This document shows, in pieces, positions 1 to 9,483 of a DNA stretch of 64,000 bases. The position numbers and the translations under genes were made by a program. How positions within the stretch are numbered: position 1 is the first letter of the stretch; each line of letters opens with the position of its first letter. Location: contig NZ_BLZO01000075.1 of NCBI RefSeq assembly GCF_014132355.1, forward strand, positions 27,396 through 91,395, given 5' to 3'. The notes below the pieces were generated by a model. It did not search any database and was not told the origin of the DNA. It was given only the letters and a program-made list of their open reading frames with translations. The stretch is from Okeania sp. KiyG1. GTDB lineage: Bacteria > Cyanobacteriota > Cyanobacteriia > Cyanobacteriales > Microcoleaceae.

Positions 1-2
1 AT

Positions 3-761
3 AGTCCCGCCATTGATGCAGGCAGTAATCCCAATGCACTTACCACAGACCAACGAGGCGAACCACGGTTTGTAGGAGAGGGGGTTGATGTTGGTGCTGT
101 AGAATTACAAATTCCACTAGAAATTATTGGCATTCCTGAAAGCGAAGTCCTCAATGGTGCAGGTGAAAATGATACCATTACAGGTTTGGCAGGTAATGAC
201 ACTATTAATGGTCGTGGTGGTGATGACCAAATTATTGGTAGTCGAGGTAGCGACTTCCTCTTTGGAAAAAACGGCAACGATACCCTCCAAGGTCGTCAAG
301 GTAATGACTTCCTCTTTGGTGGTAATGGTAACGACTCTTTGGTAGGTGGTATTGGTCGCGATCGCTTCAATGGTGGTGCAGGCGACGATACTCTGACTGG
401 TGGTGCTAGTATTGACCGTTTTATTTTCAATACAACTGATGAATTTAACTCAGATGATATTGGAGTAGATGACATTACTGACTTTGTTCCAGGACAAGAT
501 ATTATTCTCCTAGACAAAAGCACTTTTACTGAAATTACCAGTAACTCAGGAGTAGGTTTCAGCATTAATATTGAATTTGCTATAGTTACCAGTGATGCTG
601 ATGCTGAAACCTCAGAAGCATTCATTGTTTATAACAGTAACAACGGCAAATTGTTTTATAATGCCAATGGTACAGATGCAGAATTTGGCAGTGGTGGTGA
701 ATTTGCTAATCTCACGAATACCGCATCTATTAGTGAGGATGATTTCTTGCTCAGAGGATAA
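3..761 (+). CDS. RTX/calcium-binding exoprotein, C-terminal part (start lies before the window)
   Basis: The frame is open from base 3 to the stop at 761, with no start inside the window. It begins in the same SPAIDAGSNP...TDQRGEP segment that precedes the RTX region in the two downstream paralogues. It then has glycine/aspartate-rich RTX nonapeptides (GGxGxD type, such as GGNGNDSL and GGAGDDTL) and the shared C-terminal domain with DDITDFVPGQDIILLDKSTF. RTX repeats bind calcium, and such proteins are normally exported by type I secretion through a C-terminal signal. That role is inferred from the family. The last 140 or so residues are nearly identical to the end of the next gene, so this is the first visible member of a tandem paralogue array. 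Confidence 0.85.
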   Translation, partial: SPAIDAGSNPNALTTDQRGEPRFVGEGVDVGAVELQIPLEIIGIPESEVLNGAGENDTITGLAGNDTINGRGGDDQIIGSRGSDFLFGKNGNDTLQGRQGNDFLFGGNGNDSLVGGIGRDRFNGGAGDDTLTGGASIDRFIFNTTDEFNSDDIGVDDITDFVPGQDIILLDKSTFTEITSNSGVGFSINIEFAIVTSDADAETSEAFIVYNSNNGKLFYNANGTDAEFGSGGEFANLTNTASISEDDFLLRG

Positions 762-851
762 ACTCTTAACATAAAATAATATTAAGAAATTAGGAAATAA
801 TACAAAATGATGGTACATTATTGTAGTTTAACTCTACAACCATCCTAGATT
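762..851 (+). repeat. Duplicated intergenic spacer with small hairpin, copy 1
   Basis: This spacer is almost base-for-base the same as 3525-3612. Both contain a 6-bp-arm hairpin (TTGTAG...CTACAA at 821-839, and again at 3581-3599) and end just before an ATG that starts MNQTKLLFIDSK. The duplication therefore includes the spacer as well as the coding units. The hairpin lacks a T-run, so a terminator is not supported. It could be a leader structure. Confidence 0.6.
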
Positions 852-3524
852 ATGAATCAAACCAAACTTTTATTCATCGACTCTAAGGTAGAAAATTACC
901 ATCATTTAATTTCAGAGGTCGATCTAAAGACAAGAATAGTTGTCCTAGAACCCAATCAAAATGGTATAGACAAAATATCTAAAAGTCTGGGTGAATGCTC
1001 TGATGTAGAGACAATTCATATTATTTCTCATGGGGCAAAAGGTGCTTTGTGTGTGGGAAATAGTCTCCTGAAAAATGACAATATTCATCTATATGCTGAG
1101 AATATTCAACAGTGGGGCAAATCTTTATCTGCTGATGGAGAAATATTGATTTATGGTTGTCAGGTAGCAAGTGGTAAGGAAGGTAAAGAATTTGTCCGAC
1201 AACTGCATCAACTCACAGGAGCAAATATTGCAGCCTCAGAAACACTTACTGGAAATGTTAGCAGAGGTGGTAACTGGAATTTAGAAGTAATATTTGGTCA
1301 ACTCAAGTCAGCATTGGCATTTACACCAGAAGTTAGGGCAACTTATGCTGGGGTGTTGGCAAATATTGTGGTAGATACTACTAATGATGTAGTGGATAAT
1401 AGTGATGGAGTTACTTCTCTACGGGAAGCAATTATTGAGGCGAATAGTACACCGGAAGATGATACTATTCAACTGACAGCAGGAGCAACATATAATTTGA
1501 CCATCTCAGGGAGTGATGAGGATGCTGCTGCTACCGGAGATTTAGATATTCTTGCTGGTGGTGGAGAAATAACAGTTATTTCACAAGGAGGAGAACAAGC
1601 TGTTATTGATGCTGGGGGTGAAACAGGAATAGGCGATCGGGTGTTTCATGTTTTGGCAGATGGTGTCCTACAGTTGGAGAATGTAGAAATCACTCGTGGT
1701 TTTGTAAATAATGGTTCTGGTGGAGGAATCTTCAACTCAGGTACACTTACTATCAACAATAGCACTATTAGTGGCAATGATGGTGGTGGTATCAACAACT
1801 CATCAGGCAGAGCGAGCATAAACAATAGCACTATTAGTGGCAATGTTGTTTTTGCTTTTGGGGGTGGTATTCGTAACTATGATGGTGGCACAGTCAGTAT
1901 CAACAATAGCAATATTAGTGGCAATTTGAGTAGTGCTGGTGGTGGCGGCATCATCAACTCATCAGGCCAAGATGTAAGCAGCATTATCAATATCAACAAT
2001 AGCACTATTAGTGGTAACTCAGCAGGTATTAATGGTGGTGGCATCTACAACTCATCAGGCCTATATGGCACATCCATTATCAATATCAACAATAGCACTA
2101 TTAGTGGCAATTCAGCATTTGCTGGTGGTGGTGTCGCCTCAAGAGGCGCAACCAGTATTAGCAATAGTACAATTACTAATAATGAAGCTATTGAAGAAGG
2201 AAGTGGTATTTTCCATGATATACTTGGTGTAACCCCTACTTCTATAGATGTAACCTCTAGCATTATTTCCGGTAATGTTAACACTGATGTTGATATTGAT
2301 GCCGTAAGTAACGATAACTTTACCAGTGGTGGTAATAATCTAATTGGTACAGGTAACGCCATTGATGATTTTGACAGTGAGAACGACCTAGTAGGCATCA
2401 CTGACCCTCTACTTGGAGACCTAGCTGACAATGGTGGCCCCACTTTAACCCATTTACCTCTGCCCAATAGTCCTGCTATTGATGCAGGCAGTAATCCCAA
2501 TGCACTTGTCACAGACCAACGGGGGGAACCGCGATTAGCTGGTGAAGGGGTTGATATTGGTGCAGTAGAATTGCAGACTACACAAGAAATTATTGGCACT
2601 CCTGAAAGCGATCGCCTCAATGGCACAAATGAAAATGACACCATTACAGGTTTAGCAGGTAATGACACTATAGATGGTCGTGGAGGTGATGACAAAATCA
2701 TAGGCGATCGAGGGAATGACTCCCTCTTGGGCAAAAACGGAAATGATACTCTTACTGGTGGTAATGGTCGCGACCGCCTCCTAGGTGGAAATGGTCGGGA
2801 TGTTCTCAACGGTGGTGCAGGTAACGACAATCTCAATGGTGGCAACGACCGCGACCGCCTCCTAGGTGGAAATGGTCGGGATGTCCTCAACGGTGGTGCA
2901 GGTAACGACAATCTCAATGGTGGCAACGACCGCGACCGCCTCCTAGGTGGAAATGGTCGGGATGTCCTCAAAGGTGGTGCAGGTAACGACAATCTCAATG
3001 GTGGTAATGGTCGCGACCGCCTCGTAGGTGGTAGCGGTCGGGATATTCTCAACGGTGGTGCAGGTAACGACAATCTCAATGGTGGTAATGGTCGCGACCG
3101 CCTCGTAGGTAGTAATGGTCTGGATGTTCTCAACGGTGGTGCAGGTAACGATACTCTGACTGGAGGAGCAGGTGTTGACCGTTTTATTTTCAATACAAAT
3201 GATGAATTTAACTCAGATGATATTGGAGTAGATGACATTACTGACTTTGTGCCAGAACAAGATAAAATTCTCCTAAACAAAAGCACGTTTACTGCTATTA
3301 CCAGTGACTCAGGAACAGGTTTTAGTGTCAATGCTGAATTTGCTATAGTTACCAGTGACTCTGATGCCGAAACTTCAGAAGCATTTATTGTTTACAATAG
3401 CAACAACGGTAAATTGTTCTACAATGCCAATGGTACAGCAGCAGAGTTTGGCAGTGGTGGTGAATTTGCTAATCTCACGAATACCGCATCTATTAGTGAG
3501 GATGATTTCTTGCTCAGAGGATAA
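852..3524 (+). CDS. DUF4347 / beta-helix / RTX exoprotein, paralogue 2 (890 aa)
   Basis: The order of parts is as follows. A DUF4347 domain covers about residues 5-165 (IISHGAKGAL, GEILIYGCQVASG). A CSLREA-like segment with TSLREAI lies near 190. A right-handed beta-helix of repeated INNSTISGN turns covers about 270-470. An SPAIDAGSN...DQRGEPRLAG segment starts near 540, RTX repeats cover about 590-770, and a terminal FIFNTND...DDITDF domain follows. There is no N-terminal signal peptide, which fits type I export of RTX proteins. DUF4347 proteins in cyanobacteria are large surface or secreted proteins of unknown function, so adhesion is only a guess. The start was chosen because MNQTKLLFIDSK is shared with the next paralogue. 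No strong ribosome-binding site is visible. Confidence 0.88.
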   Translation: MNQTKLLFIDSKVENYHHLISEVDLKTRIVVLEPNQNGIDKISKSLGECSDVETIHIISHGAKGALCVGNSLLKNDNIHLYAENIQQWGKSLSADGEILIYGCQVASGKEGKEFVRQLHQLTGANIAASETLTGNVSRGGNWNLEVIFGQLKSALAFTPEVRATYAGVLANIVVDTTNDVVDNSDGVTSLREAIIEANSTPEDDTIQLTAGATYNLTISGSDEDAAATGDLDILAGGGEITVISQGGEQAVIDAGGETGIGDRVFHVLADGVLQLENVEITRGFVNNGSGGGIFNSGTLTINNSTISGNDGGGINNSSGRASINNSTISGNVVFAFGGGIRNYDGGTVSINNSNISGNLSSAGGGGIINSSGQDVSSIININNSTISGNSAGINGGGIYNSSGLYGTSIININNSTISGNSAFAGGGVASRGATSISNSTITNNEAIEEGSGIFHDILGVTPTSIDVTSSIISGNVNTDVDIDAVSNDNFTSGGNNLIGTGNAIDDFDSENDLVGITDPLLGDLADNGGPTLTHLPLPNSPAIDAGSNPNALVTDQRGEPRLAGEGVDIGAVELQTTQEIIGTPESDRLNGTNENDTITGLAGNDTIDGRGGDDKIIGDRGNDSLLGKNGNDTLTGGNGRDRLLGGNGRDVLNGGAGNDNLNGGNDRDRLLGGNGRDVLNGGAGNDNLNGGNDRDRLLGGNGRDVLKGGAGNDNLNGGNGRDRLVGGSGRDILNGGAGNDNLNGGNGRDRLVGSNGLDVLNGGAGNDTLTGGAGVDRFIFNTNDEFNSDDIGVDDITDFVPEQDKILLNKSTFTAITSDSGTGFSVNAEFAIVTSDSDAETSEAFIVYNSNNGKLFYNANGTAAEFGSGGEFANLTNTASISEDDFLLRG
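2757..3161 (+). repeat. Five 81-bp (27-aa) RTX superrepeats
   Basis: Units begin at 2757, 2838, 2919, 3000 and 3081. Each encodes three RTX nonapeptides of the form GGN(D/G)RDRLLGGNGRDVLNGG followed by AGNDNLN. Units 2 and 3 differ by very few bases, and the last two have diverged slightly. The exact 81-bp period and high DNA identity point to recent unequal crossing-over or gene conversion. The other paralogues lack this block. Confidence 0.85.
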
Positions 3525-3612
3525 ACTCTTAACATAAAATAATATTAAGAAATTAGGAAATAATACAAAATGATGGTATATTGTAGTTTTACTCTACAAC
3601 CCTCCTAAGATT
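3525..3612 (+). repeat. Duplicated intergenic spacer with small hairpin, copy 2
   Basis: This is the second copy of the 762-851 spacer. It has a few substitutions and a short deletion, and the hairpin at 3581-3599 is retained. It separates paralogues 2 and 3. Confidence 0.6.
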
Positions 3613-6132
3613 ATGAATCAAACCAAACTTTTATTCATTGACTCTAAGGTAGAAAATTACCATCATTTAATTCCAGAGGTCGATCGTCAGACAACAGTAG
3701 TTATCCTAGAACCCAATGGAAATGGTATAGACCAAATAGCTGAAAACTTAGGTAAATACCATCAGGTAGAGACAATTCATATTATTTCTCATGGGGCAAA
3801 AGGTGCTTTGTGTGTGGGAAATAGTATCCTGAAAAATGACAATATTCATCTATATGTTGAGAGTATTCAAAAGTGGGGCAAATGTTTGTCTGCTGATGGG
3901 GAAATATTGATTTATGGTTGTCAGGTAGCAAGTGGTAAGGAAGGTAAAGAATTTGTCCGACAACTGCATCAACTAACTGGAGCAAATATTGCTGCCTCGG
4001 AAACACTTACTGGAAATGTTAGCAGAGGTGGTAACTGGAATTTAGAAGTAATATTTGGTCAACTCAAGTCAGCGTTGGCATTTACACCAGAAGTTAGGGC
4101 AAGTTACGCTGGGGTGTTGGCAAATATTGTGGTAGATACTACTAATGATGTAGTGGATAATAGTGATGGAGTTACTTCTCTGCGGGAAGCAATTATTGAG
4201 GCGAATAGTACACCGGAAGATGATACTATTCAACTGACAGCAGGAGCAACATATAATTTAACTATTGCAGGAAGTGAGGAAGATGCTGCTGCGACAGGAG
4301 ATTTAGATATTGTTGTTGGTGGTGGAGAAATAACAGTTATTTCAGAGGGAGGAGAACAAGCTGTTATTGATGCTGGGGGTGAAACTGGAATAGGCGATCG
4401 GGTGTTTGATGTTTTGGAAGATGCTGCCCTACAGTTGGAAAATGTAGCAATCACTGGTGGTAGTGGTATCACCAATAACTCAGGTACACTTACTATCAAC
4501 AATAGCACTATTAGTGGCAGTGATGGTAGTGGTATCTTCTCAATTTTTGGCACAGTCAGTATCAACAATAGCACTATTAGTGGCAATTATTCAACTGGCG
4601 TTGGTGGTGCTGGCGGTATCACCAATAACTCAGGTACACTTACTATCAACAATAGCACTATTAGTGGCAATTCAGCTTCTAGTGGTGGTGGTCTCTCCAG
4701 CCTAGGTGTAAGTGCTACAGTCAGTATCAACAATAGCATTATTAGTGGCAATTCAGTTTCTGGTGGTGCTACTGGTGCTAGTCGTGGTGCTGGTATTTGG
4801 CTAGGAAGTGGTACACTTACTATCAACAATAGCACTATTAGCGACAATTCAGCGTCTTCTAGTGGTGGTGGTATCTTCTTATTTGGTGGTACAGCGAGTA
4901 TCAACAATAGCACTATTAGTGGCAATTCAGCTTCTGGTGGTGGTGGTATCTCCTTAGATCGTGGTATACTTACTATTAACCATAGCACTATTAGTAGCAA
5001 TTCAGCTTCTAGGGGTGGTGGTATCGACAACGTCTTTGGCACAGCCAGTATTAGCAATAGTACAATTACTAATAATGAAGCTGATGCAGGTCGAGGAAGT
5101 GGTATTTTCCACAATAATCTAACTGATACAAATCCTAACTCTACTAATGTAACCTCTAGCATTGTTTCTGGTAATGTTAACACTGATATTGAGATTGATG
5201 CTGTAATCAGTACTGAGATTGATGTCGTAAGTAACGATAGCTTTACCAGTGATGGTAATAATCTAATTGGTGCAGGTAACGTCATTAATGTTTTTAATGG
5301 CGACAACGACCAAGTAGGCATCACTGACCCTCTACTGGGAGACTTAGCTGACAATGGTGGCCCTACCTTAACCCATTTACCTCTCCCCAATAGTCCTGCT
5401 ATTGATGCGGGCAGTAATCCCAACGCACAGACCACAGACCAACGGGGGGAACCGCGATTAGCTGGTGCAGGGGTTGATATTGGTGCTGTGGAATTGCAAA
5501 TTATACAGGAAATCACTGGCACTGCTGAAGCAGATATTCTCAATGGTACAATAGAACAAGATACCATTTTTGGGTTAGATGGTAACGATGTAATTAATGG
5601 TTTAGATGATGACGATGTTTTATTTGGTAATCGAGACCTAGATACTCTCAACGGGGATGCAGGTAACGACACAATTTATGGTGGTAGAGATGGGGATTTA
5701 GTTTTTGGCAACATAGGGGAAGATTTTCTCAGGGGAGATAGAGGTAGTGACTCAATTTTTGGTCAGGAAGATAACGACACAATTTTTGGTGGTAGAGATA
5801 ATGATTTTGTAGATGGGGGTTTTGGTGACGATTCAATATCAGGGGATCTAGGTAGCGATACCTTAAGTGGAGGTCAAGGAATAGATACCCTCAGTGGTGG
5901 TGGCGATGCTGATATTTTTCAATTAGCTGTTGGGGAAGGTTTAGATATTATCACCGACTTTACTGATGGTATAGATTTGATTCAATTACCAGATTTTCTA
6001 AGTTTTAGTGACCTGGGAATCAGTCAAACAGATGACAATAGCACGTTAATTACTGTAACTGATAATGGTGAAGAATTAGCCTTGTTAAATAATATTTCAG
6101 CATCGTTAATTACAGAAACAGATTTTGTTTGA
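3613..6132 (+). CDS. DUF4347 / beta-helix / RTX exoprotein, paralogue 3 (839 aa)
   Basis: The N-terminal DUF4347 domain and TSLREAI segment are nearly identical to paralogue 2. The beta-helix region has more INNSTISGN turns in a different arrangement, and SPAIDAGSN starts near residue 595. From about 636 the RTX part is a different lineage (GLDGNDVINGLDDDD, GGRDNDFVDGGFGDD). It ends in ADIFQLAVGEGLDIITDF, a widespread cyanobacterial RTX C-terminus, rather than the FIFNTND ending of its neighbours. This suggests domain shuffling between tandem copies. Export by type I secretion and calcium binding are inferred from the family. The substrate or partner is unknown. Confidence 0.87.
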   Translation: MNQTKLLFIDSKVENYHHLIPEVDRQTTVVILEPNGNGIDQIAENLGKYHQVETIHIISHGAKGALCVGNSILKNDNIHLYVESIQKWGKCLSADGEILIYGCQVASGKEGKEFVRQLHQLTGANIAASETLTGNVSRGGNWNLEVIFGQLKSALAFTPEVRASYAGVLANIVVDTTNDVVDNSDGVTSLREAIIEANSTPEDDTIQLTAGATYNLTIAGSEEDAAATGDLDIVVGGGEITVISEGGEQAVIDAGGETGIGDRVFDVLEDAALQLENVAITGGSGITNNSGTLTINNSTISGSDGSGIFSIFGTVSINNSTISGNYSTGVGGAGGITNNSGTLTINNSTISGNSASSGGGLSSLGVSATVSINNSIISGNSVSGGATGASRGAGIWLGSGTLTINNSTISDNSASSSGGGIFLFGGTASINNSTISGNSASGGGGISLDRGILTINHSTISSNSASRGGGIDNVFGTASISNSTITNNEADAGRGSGIFHNNLTDTNPNSTNVTSSIVSGNVNTDIEIDAVISTEIDVVSNDSFTSDGNNLIGAGNVINVFNGDNDQVGITDPLLGDLADNGGPTLTHLPLPNSPAIDAGSNPNAQTTDQRGEPRLAGAGVDIGAVELQIIQEITGTAEADILNGTIEQDTIFGLDGNDVINGLDDDDVLFGNRDLDTLNGDAGNDTIYGGRDGDLVFGNIGEDFLRGDRGSDSIFGQEDNDTIFGGRDNDFVDGGFGDDSISGDLGSDTLSGGQGIDTLSGGGDADIFQLAVGEGLDIITDFTDGIDLIQLPDFLSFSDLGISQTDDNSTLITVTDNGEELALLNNISASLITETDFV

Positions 6133-6432
6133 TCGTACCCGAACTGCTACTTAGGGTTGGCTGAAAAAATTGGTTGGTGGGGGTAGGAAACGGGGACGCA
6201 CCAGACGCACCAGACGCGGAGATGGGAGGAACAGGCAACAGTTTAGACTATCTGCTACGGCCAAATTTTCGGCATCGTCAAGGAACAGTATTAGCATTTT
6301 GAGGCTAATTGAGCCAAAAACCTTGCACCCCCTCAGCAATATTTAACCCTGAAATCATTACTGTATAAGTTTTTTAGATTTATGAGCGCAAACCCTACTT
6401 AGATCGAGTTTGGATAAGAGTGTTATAATACC

Positions 6433-6512
6433 GTAGGTAGGCTTGAGAACTCCAGCGAAATCCAACAATAGTCTGTTAATGTTGGGTTTGGCACTTCCTT
6501 AACCTAACCTAC
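6433..6512. repeat. 80-bp palindromic element in the 6133-6549 spacer
   Basis: The outer arms are GTAGGTAGGCTTGAG and, inverted, CTTAACCTAACCTAC. The inner arms are CCAACA and TGTTGG around a short loop. It lies upstream of the fourth DUF4347 gene. The rest of the 6133-6549 spacer shows no gene and no clear promoter. The form is that of a small hairpin/MITE-like repeat. Confidence 0.55.
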
Positions 6513-6779
6513 AAAGGACGAACTTTTTACTATCAATATTTAATCGAACATGATATTATTCATCGACTCCAAGGTAGAAAATTACCATCACCTCATCTCA
6601 CAGGTTGACCCTCAGACAAAAGTAGTTATCCTACAACCCAATCAAAATGGTATAGACCAAATATCTAAAAGTCTGGGTGAATGTTGTGATGTGGATACAG
6701 TTCATATTATTTCTCATGGGGTTTGTAACTGTTGGCTAAAATCTGGTATAATCTATAAAAATCTGGGATTATCTGTTTT

Positions 6780-7925
6780 ATGTTACTAGGATTCCAAACT
6801 GAACTGCACCCAAATAAACAGCAAAAAACATTACTGGCTAAACACGCAGGTGTAGCCCGTCACGCTTGGAATTGGGGATTATGGCTAACCAGAAATATAT
6901 TGAATCATAACCACCATAATCCAGACAGCAAACTTAAGTTTCCTACTGCCATTGACTTACATAAGCTTTTGGTAGCAATGGTTAAACCAAAAAACTGCTG
7001 GTATTATGAAGTATCTAAGTGCGCTCCTCAATATGCTTTAAGATATTTATCTCTAGCTTGGAAACGTTGCTTTAACAAAGTGTCTGGTCAACCTAAATTC
7101 AAGAAAAAGGCCAGAGATAATAGTTTTACTCTAGACGGTTCAATCACAGTAGGTTTTAATCGTATCAAACTACCTCGAATTGGATGGATTAAAACCTATG
7201 AAATACTGCCAGGCAATGTTACTCTGTCGTCTGTAACTATTAGCAAAACAGCAGATAAATGGTTTGTTAGTTTCAAGGTAGAAGCCATACCTCAAATTAC
7301 GGAAAAGTCTGTAGATGTAGTTGGTGTAGATTTAGGAGTAAAAACTTTAGCAACATTGTCAACAGGGGAAGTATTCGATGGTGCTAAACCTTACAAAAAG
7401 TTAGAATCTAAATTATCACGATTGCAATACCTAAGCAGACATAAAACCAAGTTTTCCAATAACTGGAAAAAAGCGCAGCTAAAAATAGCGACGTTGCATA
7501 ATAGAATAGCTAATATCAGGAAAGATACATTGCATAAACTAACTACCTATTTGGCTAAAAACCACAGCCAGATAGTAATAGAGGACCTTAATGTATCAGG
7601 GATGATGGCAAATCACAAGCTAGCGGCAGCTGTTGGCGACATGGGTTTTTATGAATTCAGAAGACAGTTAGAGTACAAGTGTGAGTTATATGGTTCATCC
7701 TTAATCATTGTTGATAGATGGTTTCCTAGTTCTAAAACTTGCAGTAGGTGTGGAACTGTTAAAGAGTCTCTGTCTTTATCGGAGCGTGTTTTCAACTGTG
7801 AACACTGCAATTTTAGCTGTGATCGAGACTTAAATGCAGCGTTAAATTTAGCTATGGCGGTCAGTTCGACCGTGACAGCCTGTGGACTGGATAACGCCGA
7901 CGTTGCCAGGTTGAAGCAGGAATAG
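6780..7925 (+). CDS. tnpB: TnpB-family RNA-guided nuclease, 381 aa
   Basis: This is a RuvC-like TnpB (OrfB) protein. The visible active-site motifs are Asp184 in VGVDLGVKTLAT, Glu268 in IVIEDLNVSG, and the Asp pair at 348/350 in CDRDLNAALN. The C-terminal zinc ribbon has C321/C324 and C340/C343. All catalytic positions are present and the length is normal, so it may be active. TnpB proteins cut DNA guided by an RNA made from the element's right end, and they help the element persist at its site. The element carries no transposase. The ATG at 6780 starts MLLGFQTELHPN, a normal TnpB N-terminus. Confidence 0.93.
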   Translation: MLLGFQTELHPNKQQKTLLAKHAGVARHAWNWGLWLTRNILNHNHHNPDSKLKFPTAIDLHKLLVAMVKPKNCWYYEVSKCAPQYALRYLSLAWKRCFNKVSGQPKFKKKARDNSFTLDGSITVGFNRIKLPRIGWIKTYEILPGNVTLSSVTISKTADKWFVSFKVEAIPQITEKSVDVVGVDLGVKTLATLSTGEVFDGAKPYKKLESKLSRLQYLSRHKTKFSNNWKKAQLKIATLHNRIANIRKDTLHKLTTYLAKNHSQIVIEDLNVSGMMANHKLAAAVGDMGFYEFRRQLEYKCELYGSSLIIVDRWFPSSKTCSRCGTVKESLSLSERVFNCEHCNFSCDRDLNAALNLAMAVSSTVTACGLDNADVARLKQE

Positions 7926-7988
7926 AACAGATTATTTATTATAGAAAATCATAGATTTTTACAGATAATCATAGGTTTTTAAGAACGG
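7926..7988 (+). ncRNA. Candidate guide (omega/re) RNA region at the right end of the TnpB element
   Basis: In TnpB elements the guide RNA is usually encoded at the tnpB 3' end and ends at the element boundary, with the guide read from flanking DNA. Here that would place the scaffold in about 7800-7988 and the guide in the DUF4347 sequence starting at 7989. Only the position supports this. I did not fold the RNA. Confidence 0.3.
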
Positions 7989-9185
7989 CAAAAGGTGTTT
8001 TGTATCTAGGAAACAGTATCCTGAATTTAAACAATATTAATCAATATAGTGAGAGTATTCAACAGTGGGGCAAATGTTTATCTGCTGATGGGGAGATATT
8101 AATTTATGGTTGTCAGGTGGCAAGTGGTAAGGAAGGTAAAGAATTTGTCCGACAACTGCATCAACTCACAGGAGCAAATATTGCTGCCTCGGAAACACTG
8201 ACTGGAAATTTTAACAAAGGTGGTAACTGGAATTTAGAGGTAATATTTGGTCAACTTAAGTCCGCATTGGCATTTACCCCAGAAGTTAGGGCGAGTTATG
8301 CCGGGGTATTGGCAAATATTGTGGTAGATACTACTGATGATGTAGTAGATAATAATGATGGAGTGACTTCTCTGCGCGAAGCAATTATTGAAGCTAACAG
8401 TACCCCAGAAGATGACACTATTCAACTGACGGCAGGAGCAACATATAATCTGACTATCTCAGGGAGTGACGAAGATGCTGCTGCCACAGGAGATTTAGAT
8501 ATTGTTGCTGGTGGTGGAGAAATAACAGTTATTTCACAGGGAGAGGAAAAAGCTGTTATTGATGCTGGTGGTGCAACTGGAATAAATGACAGAGTGTTTC
8601 ATGTTTTGGAAGATGCTGCCCTACAGTTGGAGAACTTAGAAATCACCGGTGGTTTTTTAGCTGGTAGCGATGGTGGAGGAATCTACAACTCTGGTACAAT
8701 TAGCATTAATGATAGCACTATTAGTGGTAATTTTGGTAATACCCTTGGTGGAGGCATCTTAAATTCATCTGGCACTGTCAGTATCAGTAACAGCACCATT
8801 AGTGATAATTCAGCAAGTTTGAACGGTGGAGGCATCTCAAACTCTTTCGGTACAGCTAATATCACCGATAGCACTATCGGAGTAGATAGCATTACTGACT
8901 TTGTTCCGGGACAAGATATTATTCTCCTAGACAAAAGCACGTTTACTGAAATTACCAGTGACTCAGGAACAGGTTTTAGTGTCAATACTGAATTTGCCAT
9001 AGTTACCAGTGATGCTGAGGCTGAAACTTCAGAAGCATTCATTGTTTATAACAGCAACAACGGTAAATTGTTCTACAATGCTAATGGTACAGCAGCAGAA
9101 TTTGGCAGTGGTGGTGAGTTTGCTAATCTCACGAATACCGCATCTATTAGTGAAGATGATTTCTTCCTGAGAGGATAAACTCTTA

Positions 9186-9316
9186 ATATCATGTCCGGAT
9201 AATTAGTTATAAAAAACCTTATCTCTTGAAACCTTTCTTTCTTTCCCTTCTGCCTTCTGCCCTCTGCCTTCTGCCTTCCTTCCTCCAAAGTGTAACTATT
9301 CAACCGGACATGATAT
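9186..9316. repeat. MITE-like element, ATATCATGTCCGG family (131 bp)
   Basis: It is bounded by ATATCATGTCCGG on the left and its inverse CCGGACATGATAT on the right. The interior holds a CTTCTGCC-type tract and no gene. The subterminal bases differ between ends: GATAATTAG on one side, and TTGAATAGTTACACTTTGG read inward from the other. The second form matches the left end of the copy at 20110. A decayed single end (ATATCACGTCGG) lies at 9379-9390. Confidence 0.7.
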
Positions 9317-9483
9317 AACAGGAGGACAAGGAAGACTTGGGAAACTTGGGAGAAAAGGCGTTGGTAATTTGAGGTATGATATCACGTCGGGATAAGAGCC
9401 CTATAGAACTCCGTGACCTTGACACGACCAAAAACTTTCTCCTTATATTCCTCTTTCTTCTTCTTTCTTCCCTCCTGACTCCT

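Larger units (their letters stand above)
6720..7988 (+). mobile_element. TnpB-only element with GG ends (IS607-like)
   Basis: The uninterrupted paralogues read CATGGGGCAAAAGG. Here the left flank is CATGGGG and the right flank is GGCAAAAGG, so a GG dinucleotide is present at both ends (6720-6721 and 7987-7988). IS607-family elements use a serine recombinase with a GG crossover core, so this pattern suggests IS607-style integration. IS200/IS605 elements make no such duplication. No serine recombinase gene is present, so the element is non-autonomous. The ends carry related short motifs: ATCTGG/ATCTAT repeats at 6740-6775, and ATCATAGATTTTT/ATCATAGGTTTTT at 7948-7980. Inverted relatives of CAGATAATC occur on both sides. 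Confidence 0.75.
6550..9178 (+). pseudogene. DUF4347 paralogue 4, split by a TnpB element and lacking RTX repeats
   Basis: Bases 6550-6721 encode the DUF4347 N-terminus (ILFIDSKVENYHHLISQVD...VHIISHG). After the inserted element, 7989-9178 continues exactly where the paralogues would (AKGVLYLGNSILNLN...GEILIYGCQ). Removing 6722-7988 (1267 bp) restores one frame of about 453 aa. The start is shorter than in the paralogues, which read MNQTK before this point. The restored gene also lacks the whole RTX block. The beta-helix ends in DSTI and joins directly to GVDSITDFVPGQD, a piece of the terminal domain. So two separate events have altered this copy, an internal deletion and an insertion. The 7989-9178 part could still be translated from the TTG at 8000, but this seems unlikely to be functional. 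Confidence 0.85.

Noticed and set aside
2045-3331. A 428-codon minus-strand frame opposite the RTX region, and a similar 361-codon one at 4587-5672
   Set aside because: It is rich in repetitive Pro, Leu, Ser and Arg and mirrors the GGNGxD repeats in another frame. It shows no domain and sits wholly inside clear genes.
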